Origin: a virus
DNA length: 64,000 nucleotides
Direction: 5' to 3' (one strand)
Virus record (IMG/VR): IMGVR_UViG_3300020438_004021
Coordinates: 1-64,000 of that record
Position numbers and translations under genes: made by a program. Positions 26,338-35,999 of the stretch are shown here, piece after piece (positions within the stretch are counted from its first letter, which is position 1; every line of letters begins with the position of its first letter). The notes beneath the pieces were generated by a model, which saw only the letters and a program-made list of their open reading frames with translations, was not told the DNA's origin and did no database searches.

Positions 26338-26916
26338 ATGGATTTACCGACACTTGGATATTACCGGACTCACAGCAATGCGATTCCACCTAAAATGAGT
26401 ACAGCAGGAGCAGCCTGCTATGACCTATCTGCACAACTGGTTGTAGAAGACAAAAACGGTCGTGTCACTGACTACAGAGAAGTCACGATTTTCACACCAG
26501 AAAATGAGACCTATGTAGAGACAGCGACCTGCAAGGTGCACCCAACAGAGAGTGGGCGGTTCACACCTTTCAAGGTCGTAATTCCACCTAGACATAGAGC
26601 GATTATTCCAACTGGAATTATATTCGATATTCCAGATGGTTATTCTGTCAGAATACACCCTAGGTCTGGTCTCTCTATTAAGAAGGGATTCATCGTTGCT
26701 AACTGCGAGGGTGTCATCGACGAAGACTACTTCCACGAGATTAAATCTTTAATGGTCAACACAAGCGATGTCCCAATCATAGTTGAGCATGGAGATAGAA
26801 TCGTTCAGGCAGAGATTGTTAAAACAGTACAGCATTATATCGTAGAGACCCACGTTGAGCCTTGTCAGAAGACAGACAGAGTGGGTGGTCTTGGAAGCAC
26901 GGGAGTTAAGGTATGA
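26338..26916 (+). CDS. dut: dUTPase (deoxyuridine triphosphatase)
   Basis: Trimeric dUTPase family; hydrolyses dUTP to dUMP, feeding ThyX and keeping uracil out of DNA. All five motifs are recognisable: AGAACYDLSA (1), PRSGLSIKKG (2), GVIDEDYFHEI (3), HGDRIVQAEIV (4) and VGGLGSTG (5). The N-terminal half has an insertion between motifs 1 and 2, making 192 aa against about 150 in compact enzymes. ATG 26338 is chosen over 26323 for its GGAG site at 9 bases. Overlaps the next gene by ATGA. Confidence 0.93.
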   Translation: MDLPTLGYYRTHSNAIPPKMSTAGAACYDLSAQLVVEDKNGRVTDYREVTIFTPENETYVETATCKVHPTESGRFTPFKVVIPPRHRAIIPTGIIFDIPDGYSVRIHPRSGLSIKKGFIVANCEGVIDEDYFHEIKSLMVNTSDVPIIVEHGDRIVQAEIVKTVQHYIVETHVEPCQKTDRVGGLGSTGVKV

Positions 26917-27308
26917 ACAGAGATGAACTAATGCAGCACCATGTAGCATTGTGTGAAGAGGCTAGAGACTTGATGAGGATCAAGAACCATGATTATGCGG
27001 GCAAGGATGCCGAGACCCCTTGGATGAACTTCCAGAGGTCGGAGATAATGGGTCTGTGTAAGACTGAGCAAGCATTCATGGTTAGGATTCTGGATAAGAT
27101 TTCTAGACTAATCACTTACACAACCAGTGGAGAACTGATGGTTAAGGGCGAAGGTGTTAAGGATTCAATAGTTGACATAATCAATTACATGGTCTTATTC
27201 TCGGCTTTCATAGAAGACGGTAACGTTGATGAGGCCGATCTAGACGGCTTGAAGGACACGGCTGATAACTACGACTCAATCGAAAAGGAATATTGGAGGA
27301 GTGCTTGA
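26913..27308 (+). CDS. Nmad1 / DUF1599-type nucleotide-modification-associated protein
   Basis: A 131 aa helical protein with the DUF1599 (Nmad1) pattern: RIKNHDYAGKDAETPWMNFQ, an IMGLCKTEQAFMVRILDKISRL helix and VKDSIVDIINYMVLFSAF. Nmad1 was linked to DNA base hypermodification by comparative genomics and resembles all-alpha NTP pyrophosphatases. Here it sits between dUTPase and DNA polymerase, so dNTP clean-up or base modification are both reasonable. The end of the gene contains the -35 box of the polymerase promoter. Confidence 0.75.
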   Translation: MNRDELMQHHVALCEEARDLMRIKNHDYAGKDAETPWMNFQRSEIMGLCKTEQAFMVRILDKISRLITYTTSGELMVKGEGVKDSIVDIINYMVLFSAFIEDGNVDEADLDGLKDTADNYDSIEKEYWRSA

Positions 27309-27333
27309 CAGTAGAAGTAAGCCATGGTAAAAT
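27305..27333 (+). promoter_or_regulatory. sigma70-type promoter of the DNA polymerase gene
   Basis: TTGACA (27305-27310), 17 bp spacer, TAAAAT (27328-27333). The expected transcript start is 27340, one base before the ATG at 27341. The -35 box overlaps the stop codon of the Nmad1 gene. Confidence 0.75.
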
Positions 27334-27340
27334 GGGAAAC

Positions 27341-29863
27341 ATGGAAAGAATGTACACAAACGTAGTGACCTATGGAAACAATATCCTCTACAGAGGGTAT
27401 GATGAGAACGGGGTTGAAGTCAGGGAAAGACCAGACTTCAACCCCGAACTATTTGTACCGGCTAGGAAAGAGACCAAGCATCGGAATCTCGATGGTGTCT
27501 ATCTAGAGAAGATAATCCCAGGCTCGATGAAAGAATATAGAGACTTCATCAAGGATTTTGATGGTGTCGGAGGAATGCAGGTTTGTGGTGACATCAATCT
27601 GGAAGTACAATTCATCGGTAAGGAATTTCCGGACGGTGTGAATTATGATTATGATAAGTTAAAAGTAGTGGCGATTGATATTGAGACCACTTGTGAAGGA
27701 GGATTCCCAGATGTTGATGACCCTAATGAAGAAATCATTGCTATCACTGTTAAAATCGGCGATAAAACTACTAGTTTTGGTATTCGTGATTTTGATATTT
27801 TGGGGGTGGATTGTAATAATTGCTCTGGGGAATCAGACCTAATCATAGCATTCTTGGACTATTGGGAATTTATCAAACCGGACATTATCACAGGTTGGAA
27901 CATTAGATTCTTCGACATGCCCTATATGTACAATAGAATGAGAAGGGTAGTCGGGGACAAGCAGGCTAAGAGGTTGAGTCCTTGGAACATCGTCAAAGAG
28001 AAGACTGTCCATAGAAGGAACAGAGAGCAAAAAATCTACGATATCGTGGGTGTTGCTACAATGGACTACTATGACCTCTATCAGTCTTTCACCTACACCA
28101 ATCAAGAAAGTTACAGGTTGGACCACATCGCCTATGTCGAACTAGGCGAGAGGAAGATGTCGTATGAAGAGTATGGGAGCATTAGAGAGTTCTATAAGCA
28201 AGACTTCCAGAAATTCATGGAGTATAACGTCAAAGACGTTGAATTGATTACAAGACTAGAGGACAAGTTGAGACTGATGGAACTGGCAGTTGCACTTGCA
28301 TATGCAGCAAGGGTCAACTTCATGGATGTGTTCAGTCAGGTAAAGATGTGGGATAGCATAATTTACCATTACTTGAAAGAGCACAATATTGCTGTTCCTC
28401 CAAGGGTAATCACCTCAAAGTCAGAGCAATATGCTGGTGCTTTTGTTAAAGAACCCATAGTTGGGATGCATGACTGGATTATGTCTTTCGACCTGAACTC
28501 CCTGTATCCCCACCTCATAATGCAATACAATATTAGTCCAGAGACCAAAGTACCCAACGTTGGTGACGTCTTCTCTAGAAATATAATCAACCCTGATGGC
28601 ATCTTGAGTGACAGCGATTTTACCAACAAGTACCTAGATGAATGGAAGGGCAAGGACCTGTCCATTGCTAGCAATGGGATATGCTTTACGAAGAGATTCA
28701 AAGGGTTCCTACCTGCCATCATGGAAAGACTCTACGAAGAGAGAAAAATAGCAAAGAAGAAGATGATTGAGGCACAGCAAAAGCAACAGTCATCCAGAGA
28801 TGTGGATAAGAATGCGATATCTAAGGAGATATCTAAGTACAAGAATGAGCAATTAGTTAGAAAAGTGCAGTTGAATTCGGCATATGGTGCAATTGGAAAC
28901 AACTATTGCAGGTATTATGATGTCGACCTAGCAGAAGCAGTCACCATCTCTGGTCAGCTCAGCATCAGGTGGATTGAGAAAGAACTTAATCTGTTCATGA
29001 ACGACCTTCTAAAGACAGAAGATGAGGATTACGTGGTGGCAATCGATACCGACTCCGTTTATATTGGGGTCGATAGGATTGTAGATAAGTTCGCTAAGGG
29101 TAAAAGCAAAGAACAAATAGTGGACATTCTAGATAAGTCTGCCAATGACATATTCTTGCCTTTCATCAATAAGAAGTATGAGGAGATGGCAGACAAGGTG
29201 AATGCCTTTCAGCAGAAGATGAAGATGGGCAGGGAGGTAATAGCAGACAAAGGAATCTGGACTGCCAAGAAGAGGTATATCCTCAACGTGCTAGATAATG
29301 AAGGTGTAAGATATGAGAAGCCCAAAATCAAGGTTACTGGGATTGAGACTACTAGAGCATCCACCCCAGCAGTGGTCAGAAAACATCTGACAGACATCAT
29401 TAGCCTCATCCTGAATACTGATGAAGATACGGTAATCAATCACATTGAGAAGGTGAAAGAAGAATTCTTCAGTCAGCAACCAGAAGACATAGCCTTTCCT
29501 AGAGGCATTAAAGGCATAGAAAAATACGGAGATGAGACAACGATATATGCTAAGCACACTCCGATAGCTACGAAGGGTGCTCTAATATATAATTCTCAAG
29601 TTAGAGCACGGAAACTAGATAAAAAGTACGAAATCATTAGGGATAACGACAAGGCGAAGTTCATCTATCTGAAAGAGCCTAATCCAGTTAAAGAAAAGGT
29701 AGTGACATTTCCAAATGCCCTACCAAAGGAGTTGGACCTTCATGATTTCATTGATTACGAGCTTCAGTTTGAAAAGTCTTTCCTAGACCCTCTCAAGTCA
29801 ATACTGAATGCTATAGGTTGGAAGAGCAAGAGAGAAAGTTCATTGGAAAGCTTGTTCGGTTAA
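27341..29863 (+). CDS. 43: family B replicative DNA polymerase gp43
   Basis: T4-type DNA polymerase with 3'-5' exonuclease. Exo I motif AIDIETT is near residue 110. Polymerase motifs are DLNSLYPHL (A) near 384, [13 protein letters not shown] (B) near 508 and [10 protein letters not shown] (C) near 566. It ends SLESLFG, resembling the clamp-binding tail of T4/RB69 gp43. The opening [19 protein letters not shown] matches the T4 N-terminus, so the start is 27341 (or 27350) and not the TTG-like codon upstream at 27293. 840 aa. Its promoter predicts a nearly leaderless mRNA, unlike T4, where a leader hairpin is used for autorepression. Confidence 0.96.
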   Translation: MERMYTNVVTYGNNILYRGYDENGVEVRERPDFNPELFVPARKETKHRNLDGVYLEKIIPGSMKEYRDFIKDFDGVGGMQVCGDINLEVQFIGKEFPDGVNYDYDKLKVVAIDIETTCEGGFPDVDDPNEEIIAITVKIGDKTTSFGIRDFDILGVDCNNCSGESDLIIAFLDYWEFIKPDIITGWNIRFFDMPYMYNRMRRVVGDKQAKRLSPWNIVKEKTVHRRNREQKIYDIVGVATMDYYDLYQSFTYTNQESYRLDHIAYVELGERKMSYEEYGSIREFYKQDFQKFMEYNVKDVELITRLEDKLRLMELAVALAYAARVNFMDVFSQVKMWDSIIYHYLKEHNIAVPPRVITSKSEQYAGAFVKEPIVGMHDWIMSFDLNSLYPHLIMQYNISPETKVPNVGDVFSRNIINPDGILSDSDFTNKYLDEWKGKDLSIASNGICFTKRFKGFLPAIMERLYEERKIAKKKMIEAQQKQQSSRDVDKNAISKEISKYKNEQLVRKVQLNSAYGAIGNNYCRYYDVDLAEAVTISGQLSIRWIEKELNLFMNDLLKTEDEDYVVAIDTDSVYIGVDRIVDKFAKGKSKEQIVDILDKSANDIFLPFINKKYEEMADKVNAFQQKMKMGREVIADKGIWTAKKRYILNVLDNEGVRYEKPKIKVTGIETTRASTPAVVRKHLTDIISLILNTDEDTVINHIEKVKEEFFSQQPEDIAFPRGIKGIEKYGDETTIYAKHTPIATKGALIYNSQVRARKLDKKYEIIRDNDKAKFIYLKEPNPVKEKVVTFPNALPKELDLHDFIDYELQFEKSFLDPLKSILNAIGWKSKRESSLESLFG

Positions 29864-29882
29864 TAACAAAGGTGGTGTACAA

Positions 29883-30944
29883 ATGAGTTTTTTACAGTCA
29901 ATAATCAAAGATTCCGGCAATGAGTATGCCAGTATCGTAGAAGAAGGTGTTGAAGGCAGCGATGTCACAGGATTCGTCAACACGGGGAGTTATGCTCTCA
30001 ATGCGTTGCTTTCTGGAGACATCTATAAAGGCATGCCAGATAATAAAATCATGGCATTGGCAGGGGAAAGTGCGACAGGCAAGACGTATTTTGCATTAGA
30101 CATTTGCAAGAAGTTTTTGGATGATAAACAAGAAGGACTCGTCCTTTATTTTGACACCGAGCAGGCTATTACCTCAGATATGATTAAGGATAGAGGAATA
30201 GATTCTTCAAGAGTTGCCATTTTCCCAGTTGCCACTGTGGAGGACTTCAGGCATCAATGCATCAAGATTGTGGATAAAGTCCTAGAAGTACCTAAGGATG
30301 AGAGAAAACCAATGATTGTGGTATTGGATTCTCTAGGGATGCTTTCTACCAACAAAGAGATGGCAGACACAGCAGACGGTAAAGAGACCAGAGATATGAC
30401 ACGTGCACAACTGGTCAAGGCTACCTTTAGGGTGTTGACCCTCAAACTGGGGAGAGCACAAATCCCCCTAATCTTGACCAACCATACCTATGACGTGGTG
30501 GGTTCTTACATTCCGATGAAAGAGATGGGTGGTGGTTCCGGTCTTAAGTATGCCGCATCCACAATCGTGTATTTGTCCAAGAAGAAGATTAAAGACGGCA
30601 CTGATATTATCGGTAACATCATCAGGTGTAAATTGTTCAAGAGCAGACTTACCAAGGAAAATAAGCAGGTTGAGGTCCAGCTGAATTATGATACTGGTCT
30701 TAATCCTTATTTTGGTCTGTCTGACTTAGCAATCAAATATGGAATCTTCAAGAAGGTTAGCACTAGGATAGAGTTGCCTGATGGAAGAAAGGTTTATGAG
30801 AAGCAGTTAAATACTCAACCAGAGCAATATTACACTAAAGAAATCCTAGACCAACTCAACGAGGCAGCTGCCAAAGAATACAAATACGGAAGCACTGAAG
30901 AAGAAGAGGTGATGCATGACTCAGCAGAAGAAGAAACCGTGTAA
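29883..30944 (+). CDS. uvsX: RecA-like recombinase UvsX
   Basis: Strand-exchange protein for recombination-dependent replication and repair. Walker A GESATGKT is near residues 60-67, [12 protein letters not shown] near 89, Walker [12 protein letters not shown] near 143 and the [29 protein letters not shown] region near 199-230. 353 aa, with the T4 UvsX-type acidic C-terminus ([15 protein letters not shown]). It follows gp43 with an AAAGGTGG ribosome-binding site. Confidence 0.95.
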   Translation: MSFLQSIIKDSGNEYASIVEEGVEGSDVTGFVNTGSYALNALLSGDIYKGMPDNKIMALAGESATGKTYFALDICKKFLDDKQEGLVLYFDTEQAITSDMIKDRGIDSSRVAIFPVATVEDFRHQCIKIVDKVLEVPKDERKPMIVVLDSLGMLSTNKEMADTADGKETRDMTRAQLVKATFRVLTLKLGRAQIPLILTNHTYDVVGSYIPMKEMGGGSGLKYAASTIVYLSKKKIKDGTDIIGNIIRCKLFKSRLTKENKQVEVQLNYDTGLNPYFGLSDLAIKYGIFKKVSTRIELPDGRKVYEKQLNTQPEQYYTKEILDQLNEAAAKEYKYGSTEEEEVMHDSAEEETV

Positions 30945-31134
30945 TTGCAGCAAAAAACACAAGTTTATACCTCTGAAGGATGGTAGATTTGAGAACTACA
31001 ATTTCAAATCCTTAGGTCTAGGCGATACTGTCTACAAATTGATTGGTTATGCATCTTTAGGTATGGTCAAATCCTGCAAGGCCTGTAGCAGGAGGAGAAA
31101 TGTGCTTAACAGAATGTTCCCATATAGAGGATAG
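30916..31134 (+). CDS. small putative zinc-ribbon protein
   Basis: A 72 aa protein with CNC near residue 8 and CKAC near 58 that could bind one zinc ion. A conserved-looking centre reads [20 protein letters not shown]. Its start lies inside the last codons of uvsX (29-base overlap) with GAGGTG upstream. It lies between uvsX and the helicase gene, which suggests a DNA-metabolism role, but nothing in the sequence proves it. Confidence 0.6.
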   Translation: MTQQKKKPCNCSKKHKFIPLKDGRFENYNFKSLGLGDTVYKLIGYASLGMVKSCKACSRRRNVLNRMFPYRG

Positions 31135-31136
31135 TC

Positions 31137-31475
31137 ATGAGTGAAATTCCCTCATATACTTTTGCGGAAAACCCAGATGACGACTCTATGGGTGGTATTA
31201 GAATAACTAACGGCAGATACAGAGGATTCATCTACCAATACGGTGTAGTGTCCTTCGGAGAGATGCCTGATGCCAATCCTTCATTGTTAAAGAGGTTATG
31301 GACCAAACTGGCAGGCATCTTCAAGAAGAATGACCAGACCCCTTCTCTCAACTTCACATACCAGATAATTGACAATCCTATGGGGTGTCCGGTAAATAGT
31401 GAGTTGAAAGCGATTATGGGTACAATATTAACAGAACTTATTTGTGAAAGATACAACAATGGAAGTATCGACTGA
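31137..31475 (+). CDS. hypothetical protein upstream of the helicase
   Basis: A 112 aa protein of alpha/beta character: a start like YTFAENPDDDSMGGIRITNGRY, a beta-rich RGFIYQYGVVSF, a linker with KKNDQTPS and a terminal helix ELKAIMGTILTELICERY. The end overlaps the gp41 start by 17 bases, which suggests translational coupling. No known family is recognised. Confidence 0.65.
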   Translation: MSEIPSYTFAENPDDDSMGGIRITNGRYRGFIYQYGVVSFGEMPDANPSLLKRLWTKLAGIFKKNDQTPSLNFTYQIIDNPMGCPVNSELKAIMGTILTELICERYNNGSID

Positions 31476-32853
31476 GAAAACAATACTAGCGAACTTGGTG
31501 AATAACGACCCCTTCATGAGAAAGGTCCTACCGTTCATCAAAGAAGAATATTTTTCTGATAGAGTAGACAGAAAGGTATTCAAGGTGATTAATGAATTCG
31601 TGTCTAAGTACAAGAATGCTCCAGATAAAGATGCCTTATTCATCTGCATCTCAGAGTCTGGTGACATGTCTGAGTCTGAATTCAATGAAGCGAAGGAATT
31701 GATTAGAGACATCACATCTTACGATAATAAGGATGCAGATGATAAGTGGTTGATAGACAATACGGAGAAATTCTGTAAGGATAGGTCAATCTACAATGCC
31801 ATCTTGGAGTCGATATCAATCATAGATGGTAAGTCAGAGAATAGCAAGAATCATCTGCCTAAGCTGTTGCAAGATGCTCTATCTGTATCATTTGATGTGA
31901 GTGTCGGTCACGACTATGTGGAAGATTACGAGAACAGATATGATTTCTACCATAAGAGGGAAACGAGAATTCCATTCGACTTAGAATTCTTCAACAAGAT
32001 TACTAATAATGGTACTCCTCCTAAGACTCTCAATATCTGCCTTGCCGGAACAGGTGTTGGTAAGTCTCTCTACATGTGCCACCATGCCAGTAATTGTCTA
32101 ACTCAGGGTAAAAATGTCCTTTATATCACATGCGAGATGGCAGAAGAGAGAATCGCGGAGAGAATCGATGCTAACTTGATGGATATCACAATGGACGAGT
32201 TGAGAGATTTGCCCAAGACAATGTATGAAAAGAAGATTGATGCTGTGACTAAGGGGATGAGCGGTAAGTTAATCATTAAAGAGTACCCGACTGCCACTGC
32301 GAATGTCAATCACTTCCGTGCCTTGTTGGAGGAATTGAGTATGAAGAAGAAATTTAAACCCGATATCATCTTCATCGACTATCTAAATATTTGTTCAGCC
32401 GCAAGATTCACAAATGCTGCTAATGTCAACTCCTATATGTATGTGAAAGCAATTGCAGAGGAGTTAAGAGGTCTCGCAGTAGAACACGAAGTTCCCATCT
32501 TCTCTGCCACCCAGACCAATAGAACTGGGTTTTCAAGCACGGATGTGGGTCTGGAAGACACATCGGAGTCTTTCGGTCTTCCTGCGACAGCGGACTTCAT
32601 GTTCGCTTTGATTTCGACAGATGAGCTGGATTCAATGAATCAAATAATGGTAAAGCAATTGAAGAACCGATATAACGACCTTGTTTCTAACCGTAAATTC
32701 ATTATCGGTGTCAATAGAGCAAAGATGAAGTTGTACGATGTGAACAGTCTAGAGCAAGAAGACTTGGTATGTTCTGGACAGTCTACATATAGTAGGGATG
32801 ACCTTGATTCTAAGGTGAAGAAAGGTAAAGTATTTTCTGATTGGAATATTTAG
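31459..32853 (+). CDS. 41: replicative DNA helicase gp41 (DnaB-like)
   Basis: Hexameric helicase of the primosome. The N-terminal domain carries NDPFMRKVLPFIKEEYF, as in T4 gp41. Walker A GTGVGKS is near residue 197, followed by VLYITCEMAEERIAERIDANLMD, Walker B DIIFIDYLNIC near 300, and AESFGLPATADFM-like SESFGLPATADFMFALI near 370. 464 aa from ATG 31459; the GTG at 31444 is an alternative. Followed by a small ORF and primase gp61. Confidence 0.95.
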   Translation: MEVSTEKTILANLVNNDPFMRKVLPFIKEEYFSDRVDRKVFKVINEFVSKYKNAPDKDALFICISESGDMSESEFNEAKELIRDITSYDNKDADDKWLIDNTEKFCKDRSIYNAILESISIIDGKSENSKNHLPKLLQDALSVSFDVSVGHDYVEDYENRYDFYHKRETRIPFDLEFFNKITNNGTPPKTLNICLAGTGVGKSLYMCHHASNCLTQGKNVLYITCEMAEERIAERIDANLMDITMDELRDLPKTMYEKKIDAVTKGMSGKLIIKEYPTATANVNHFRALLEELSMKKKFKPDIIFIDYLNICSAARFTNAANVNSYMYVKAIAEELRGLAVEHEVPIFSATQTNRTGFSSTDVGLEDTSESFGLPATADFMFALISTDELDSMNQIMVKQLKNRYNDLVSNRKFIIGVNRAKMKLYDVNSLEQEDLVCSGQSTYSRDDLDSKVKKGKVFSDWNI

Positions 32854-32875
32854 AGATGTTTTTGGGAGAATTAAA

Positions 32876-33037
32876 ATGGATAAGAACATCGGTTATAGTA
32901 AGAAAGAACTAGAAGAGTGGAAGAAGTGGGCTGAAGAGTATGATAGCAGTGCTGGAGAGAAAGGTACTGACGAATTGATTAAGAACTATAAATCAAATAC
33001 ACCGGGTGAAACTGCTGACAATGAGCGTACTGACTGA
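32876..33037 (+). CDS. small charged protein (53 aa) between helicase and primase
   Basis: An ORF of 53 codons with a GGGAG site about 8 bases upstream. The product is a charged helix (KKELEEWKKWAEEYDSSAGE) followed by a polar tail. It overlaps the start of gp61 by 17 bases, as expected for coupled phage genes. No family is recognised. Confidence 0.55.
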   Translation: MDKNIGYSKKELEEWKKWAEEYDSSAGEKGTDELIKNYKSNTPGETADNERTD

Positions 33038-34097
33038 CAAAAAATTCATTAATATCATATCTTCAGAGTTGAACAAATTCAAGTGGAAGAAAGACAATCT
33101 CGCCATTTGTAGATGTCCAATTTGTGGAGATTCCAAGAAGAACCCCAATAAATGCAGGGGTTACTTCTATCAGAAACACGGCAGGTACTTCTACAAGTGT
33201 CATAACTGTGGCTATTGGTCGAATATATATAATTTTCTTAAGGAGGTCTCTCCTAGTCTATGCAAGGAGTACTCCTTAGAGAATTTCAAGAATGGTATGA
33301 GCAATACCAAACGAAACAATAGCAAGAAGAATGACAAAAGTAGAGAGGAAAGTATGCTGAACATTAATTTTGGTAGGACTCCCAAAAGACCGAGAGATGG
33401 ATATAAAATCCTCGAAGGGTTGGAATGCCTCAAAGACTTGCCGGAAGAACACGAGGCAGCAAAATTCGCTAACCTCAGGATAATACCTAAGCAACATTGG
33501 AACCTTCTGTATTATACGGAAGACTTCGGTTCTTTGATGAGGAAGTTGGACCCTACTTGCCTTCCTGTGGGCAAAGAGTCGAGATTGGTGATACCGTTCT
33601 TCAACAAGAAGGGAGATGTGGTTGCTGTTCAGGGAAGAGCATTGAATATGAATGCCGAACACAATGCTAGGTCTACTGTTAAGTACATAACCGTTAAGGT
33701 GGATAAAAGCATAGACAGGTTGTGGTATGGTCTATGGAGATGTGACCCCAAGAAGACAGTGTATGTGGTCGAGGGACCGATCGACAGTCTCTTCATTCCT
33801 AACTCCATCGCCATGGTGGGGGCAGGAGCAATCAATAATATGCCTAGCAGATTGGTTGACAGCAATATGGTGTTTGCCCTAGATAATGAACCCAGAAATA
33901 AGCAGATAGTGCAATACAATGAAGAACTGGTCAGACAAGGCAAGAAAGTCTGCGTATGGCCTAAGGGTATAGAAGAAAAAGATATTAATGACATGTCCTA
34001 TAGTATTTCTACCAAGAAAATTAAGAAAATTATGGACGAGAATTCTTTCAGTGGACTTGAAGCAACCGCTAGGTTGAGGGAGTGGAAAAAAGTATGA
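33021..34097 (+). CDS. 61: DNA primase gp61
   Basis: Primase that makes RNA primers with gp41. N-terminal zinc-binding domain CRCPICGDSKKNPNKCRG then YKCHNCGYW (two CxxC pairs near residues 31-34 and 58-61). The TOPRIM motif VYVVEGPIDSLF is near 246-257, followed by FALDNEPRNKQIV with the DxD-like acidic site. 358 aa, matching T4 gp61 (342). ATG 33021 is preferred over GTG 33006. Overlaps the glutamine synthetase start by ATGA. Confidence 0.94.
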   Translation: MSVLTDKKFINIISSELNKFKWKKDNLAICRCPICGDSKKNPNKCRGYFYQKHGRYFYKCHNCGYWSNIYNFLKEVSPSLCKEYSLENFKNGMSNTKRNNSKKNDKSREESMLNINFGRTPKRPRDGYKILEGLECLKDLPEEHEAAKFANLRIIPKQHWNLLYYTEDFGSLMRKLDPTCLPVGKESRLVIPFFNKKGDVVAVQGRALNMNAEHNARSTVKYITVKVDKSIDRLWYGLWRCDPKKTVYVVEGPIDSLFIPNSIAMVGAGAINNMPSRLVDSNMVFALDNEPRNKQIVQYNEELVRQGKKVCVWPKGIEEKDINDMSYSISTKKIKKIMDENSFSGLEATARLREWKKV

Positions 34098-35179
34098 GTT
34101 ATAATTGCAAACTAGAATATCTTTGGTTAGATGGTTACAAGACCTCCAATTTGAGAAGCAAGACAAAATATGTCAACCTTCCTGCTGAGTCTGGAGTACT
34201 AAGTATAGATGACATCCCAGAGTGGGGATTTGATGGTTCCAGTACTGAGCAGGCAGACGGGGATAACAGCGATTGCATCCTGAGACCCGTTTCCCTCTTT
34301 AATAATACTGTAGACGCTATTGCGGGTACTAACTCCTATATTGTGATGTGTGAGGTGTTCAACACTGATGGTACACCCCACAAGTCCAATACAAGAGCAC
34401 TTCTCCGTTCCTACATTGAAGATGGAGAGGACAAAGAAATTACTGATGGGATGTGGTTCGGCATAGAACAAGAGTACACCATCATGGACCCTAAGAGCGG
34501 AAGACCTCTCGGATGGCCCGAATCAAGATTTGAATACCCTGCTCCTCAAGGTAGATATTATTGTGGGGTGGGTGGTGATGTTGTCAAGATGAGACAATTG
34601 GTACATGAACATGCCATGTGTTGCATTACCGCAGGAATCCCACTATGTGGTACTAACGCAGAAGTCATGTTGGGTCAATGGGAATATCAAGTAGGACCAC
34701 AGTCTGCACTTAAGATATGTGACTCCCTTTGGGTAGCAAGATACATGCTTGAAGTCCTAGCAGAAACGCAGGATGTTTACATTAGTTTGGACCCCAAGTT
34801 GATCACTGGTGATTGGAACGGTTCAGGTGCTCATATTAACTTTTCCACATCTTATATGAGAGATCAGGGTGGTGAAGAGTACATAGAGAACATTTGCAAG
34901 TCACTAGGTGAGAAGCACGATTGGCACATTGCTAATTACGGAGATGGAAACGAAGACAGATTGACTGGTTCCCATGAAACACAGCACATAAGCAAGTTCT
35001 CATATGGAGACTCTGACAGAAGTGCTAGTATTAGAGTGCCTTCTTCTACGGCATCCAATAAGAAAGGGTATCTTGAAGACAGAAGACCTGCCTCTAACAT
35101 GGATCCCTATAGAGCGGTTAGATGTCTGGTAAGTACCATAAGTGTGGTAGATGCAGAACACCAGTGGCAGACTGTTTGA
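34094..35179 (+). CDS. glutamine synthetase, type II (GSII)
   Basis: Makes glutamine from glutamate, ammonia and ATP. It has the compact GSII architecture (361 aa; bacterial GSI is about 470). Motifs are WGFDGSSTEQADGDNSDCIL near 41-60, WFGIEQEYTIMD near 122, GDWNGSGAHINFST near 237 (GSII-type NGxGxHxNFST) and GNEDRLTGSHETQHISKF with ASIRVPSST near 280-320. The gene is fully coupled to gp61 upstream and thyX downstream. A phage-borne GSII would raise glutamine for purine and GMP synthesis, consistent with purB and guaB in this window. Confidence 0.93.
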   Translation: MSYNCKLEYLWLDGYKTSNLRSKTKYVNLPAESGVLSIDDIPEWGFDGSSTEQADGDNSDCILRPVSLFNNTVDAIAGTNSYIVMCEVFNTDGTPHKSNTRALLRSYIEDGEDKEITDGMWFGIEQEYTIMDPKSGRPLGWPESRFEYPAPQGRYYCGVGGDVVKMRQLVHEHAMCCITAGIPLCGTNAEVMLGQWEYQVGPQSALKICDSLWVARYMLEVLAETQDVYISLDPKLITGDWNGSGAHINFSTSYMRDQGGEEYIENICKSLGEKHDWHIANYGDGNEDRLTGSHETQHISKFSYGDSDRSASIRVPSSTASNKKGYLEDRRPASNMDPYRAVRCLVSTISVVDAEHQWQTV

Positions 35180-35943
35180 TGAATAAAGAAGACGTTCTAG
35201 ATAATGGTTCAGTGCAATATGTAGACCATATGGGGTCTGACTTAACGATAGTTAATTCTGCACGTGTCTCATTCGATAGCGAGTCTGACTGGGTGGTTGA
35301 TGAGGAGGTAGAAAGTAGACTCAAGAGAACTAATTCTACCTTCAGACCCTCAGACATTTACAAATTATCAGACAGAGATGCTAAACTGATTAAATACCTT
35401 GCTAGACACAATCACTGGACTCCTTTTGCCCATCCTCAAATCACTCTTAGGATTAAAGCACCGGTGAGCATAAGGACTCAATTTTTCAAACATAAACAAG
35501 GATTCGTTGAAAACGAGATATCCAGACGATACGTGGATTTCGAACCAGAGTTCTACATCCCCAAGTTCAGGAAAAGACCTGAGAAGGGAATGAAGCAGGG
35601 GAGTGATGGTTGGTTGGAATGCGTAGACGGTGGTGGTGAGACCTCAGGTGGATTTGCTACCCACCATCTTTATGAGAAATATGAGGGTCTGATGAGGAAT
35701 GCATTGAATGTTTATGATGAATTAATCGCTTCTAATGTAGCACCAGAACAGGCAAGATTCGCACTTCCCCAGTCAATGTATACTGAATGGTATTGGACTG
35801 GTTCACTAGCAGCCTATGCTAGGTTCTATAAGCAAAGAATTGACGACCACGCACAGTGGGAAATACAACAATACGCCGAGAAAATTGGTAATATTATCAG
35901 ACCTCTCTTCCCAAATTCTTGGTCAGAGATTGCGTCCAGTTGA
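35179..35943 (+). CDS. thyX: flavin-dependent thymidylate synthase ThyX
   Basis: Makes dTMP from dUMP using FAD and methylene-tetrahydrofolate. The motif region reads SIRTQFFKHKQGFVENEISRRYVD near residues 98-121, corresponding to the family's RHRxxSxNExSxRY with changes typical of a phage branch. HNHWTPFAHPQITLRI near 77 and ARFALPQSMYTEWYWTGSLAAYARF near 192-216 are also diagnostic. 254 aa from ATG 35179 (TGATG overlap with the glutamine synthetase stop); upstream in-frame codons overlap that gene and are rejected. Confidence 0.93.
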   Translation: MNKEDVLDNGSVQYVDHMGSDLTIVNSARVSFDSESDWVVDEEVESRLKRTNSTFRPSDIYKLSDRDAKLIKYLARHNHWTPFAHPQITLRIKAPVSIRTQFFKHKQGFVENEISRRYVDFEPEFYIPKFRKRPEKGMKQGSDGWLECVDGGGETSGGFATHHLYEKYEGLMRNALNVYDELIASNVAPEQARFALPQSMYTEWYWTGSLAAYARFYKQRIDDHAQWEIQQYAEKIGNIIRPLFPNSWSEIASS

Positions 35944-35956
35944 TAAAACGTATAGA

Positions 35957-35964
35957 TATAAATG
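35957..35964 (+). promoter_or_regulatory. late-promoter-like box TATAAATG
   Basis: One base from the TATAAATA late box, in the only gap upstream of the ribonucleotide reductase gene. A reductase would be expected early rather than late, so this may be chance. No sigma70 promoter is visible in the 56-base gap. Confidence 0.25.
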
Positions 35965-35999
35965 CGTCTTCAAGGAATAAAATGAAAGGACAACAGTAG

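Noticed and set aside
35944-35999. Possible B12 riboswitch before the class II ribonucleotide reductase
   Set aside because: The gap is only 56 bases, far too short for a cobalamin riboswitch, and no B12-box-like motif was seen.
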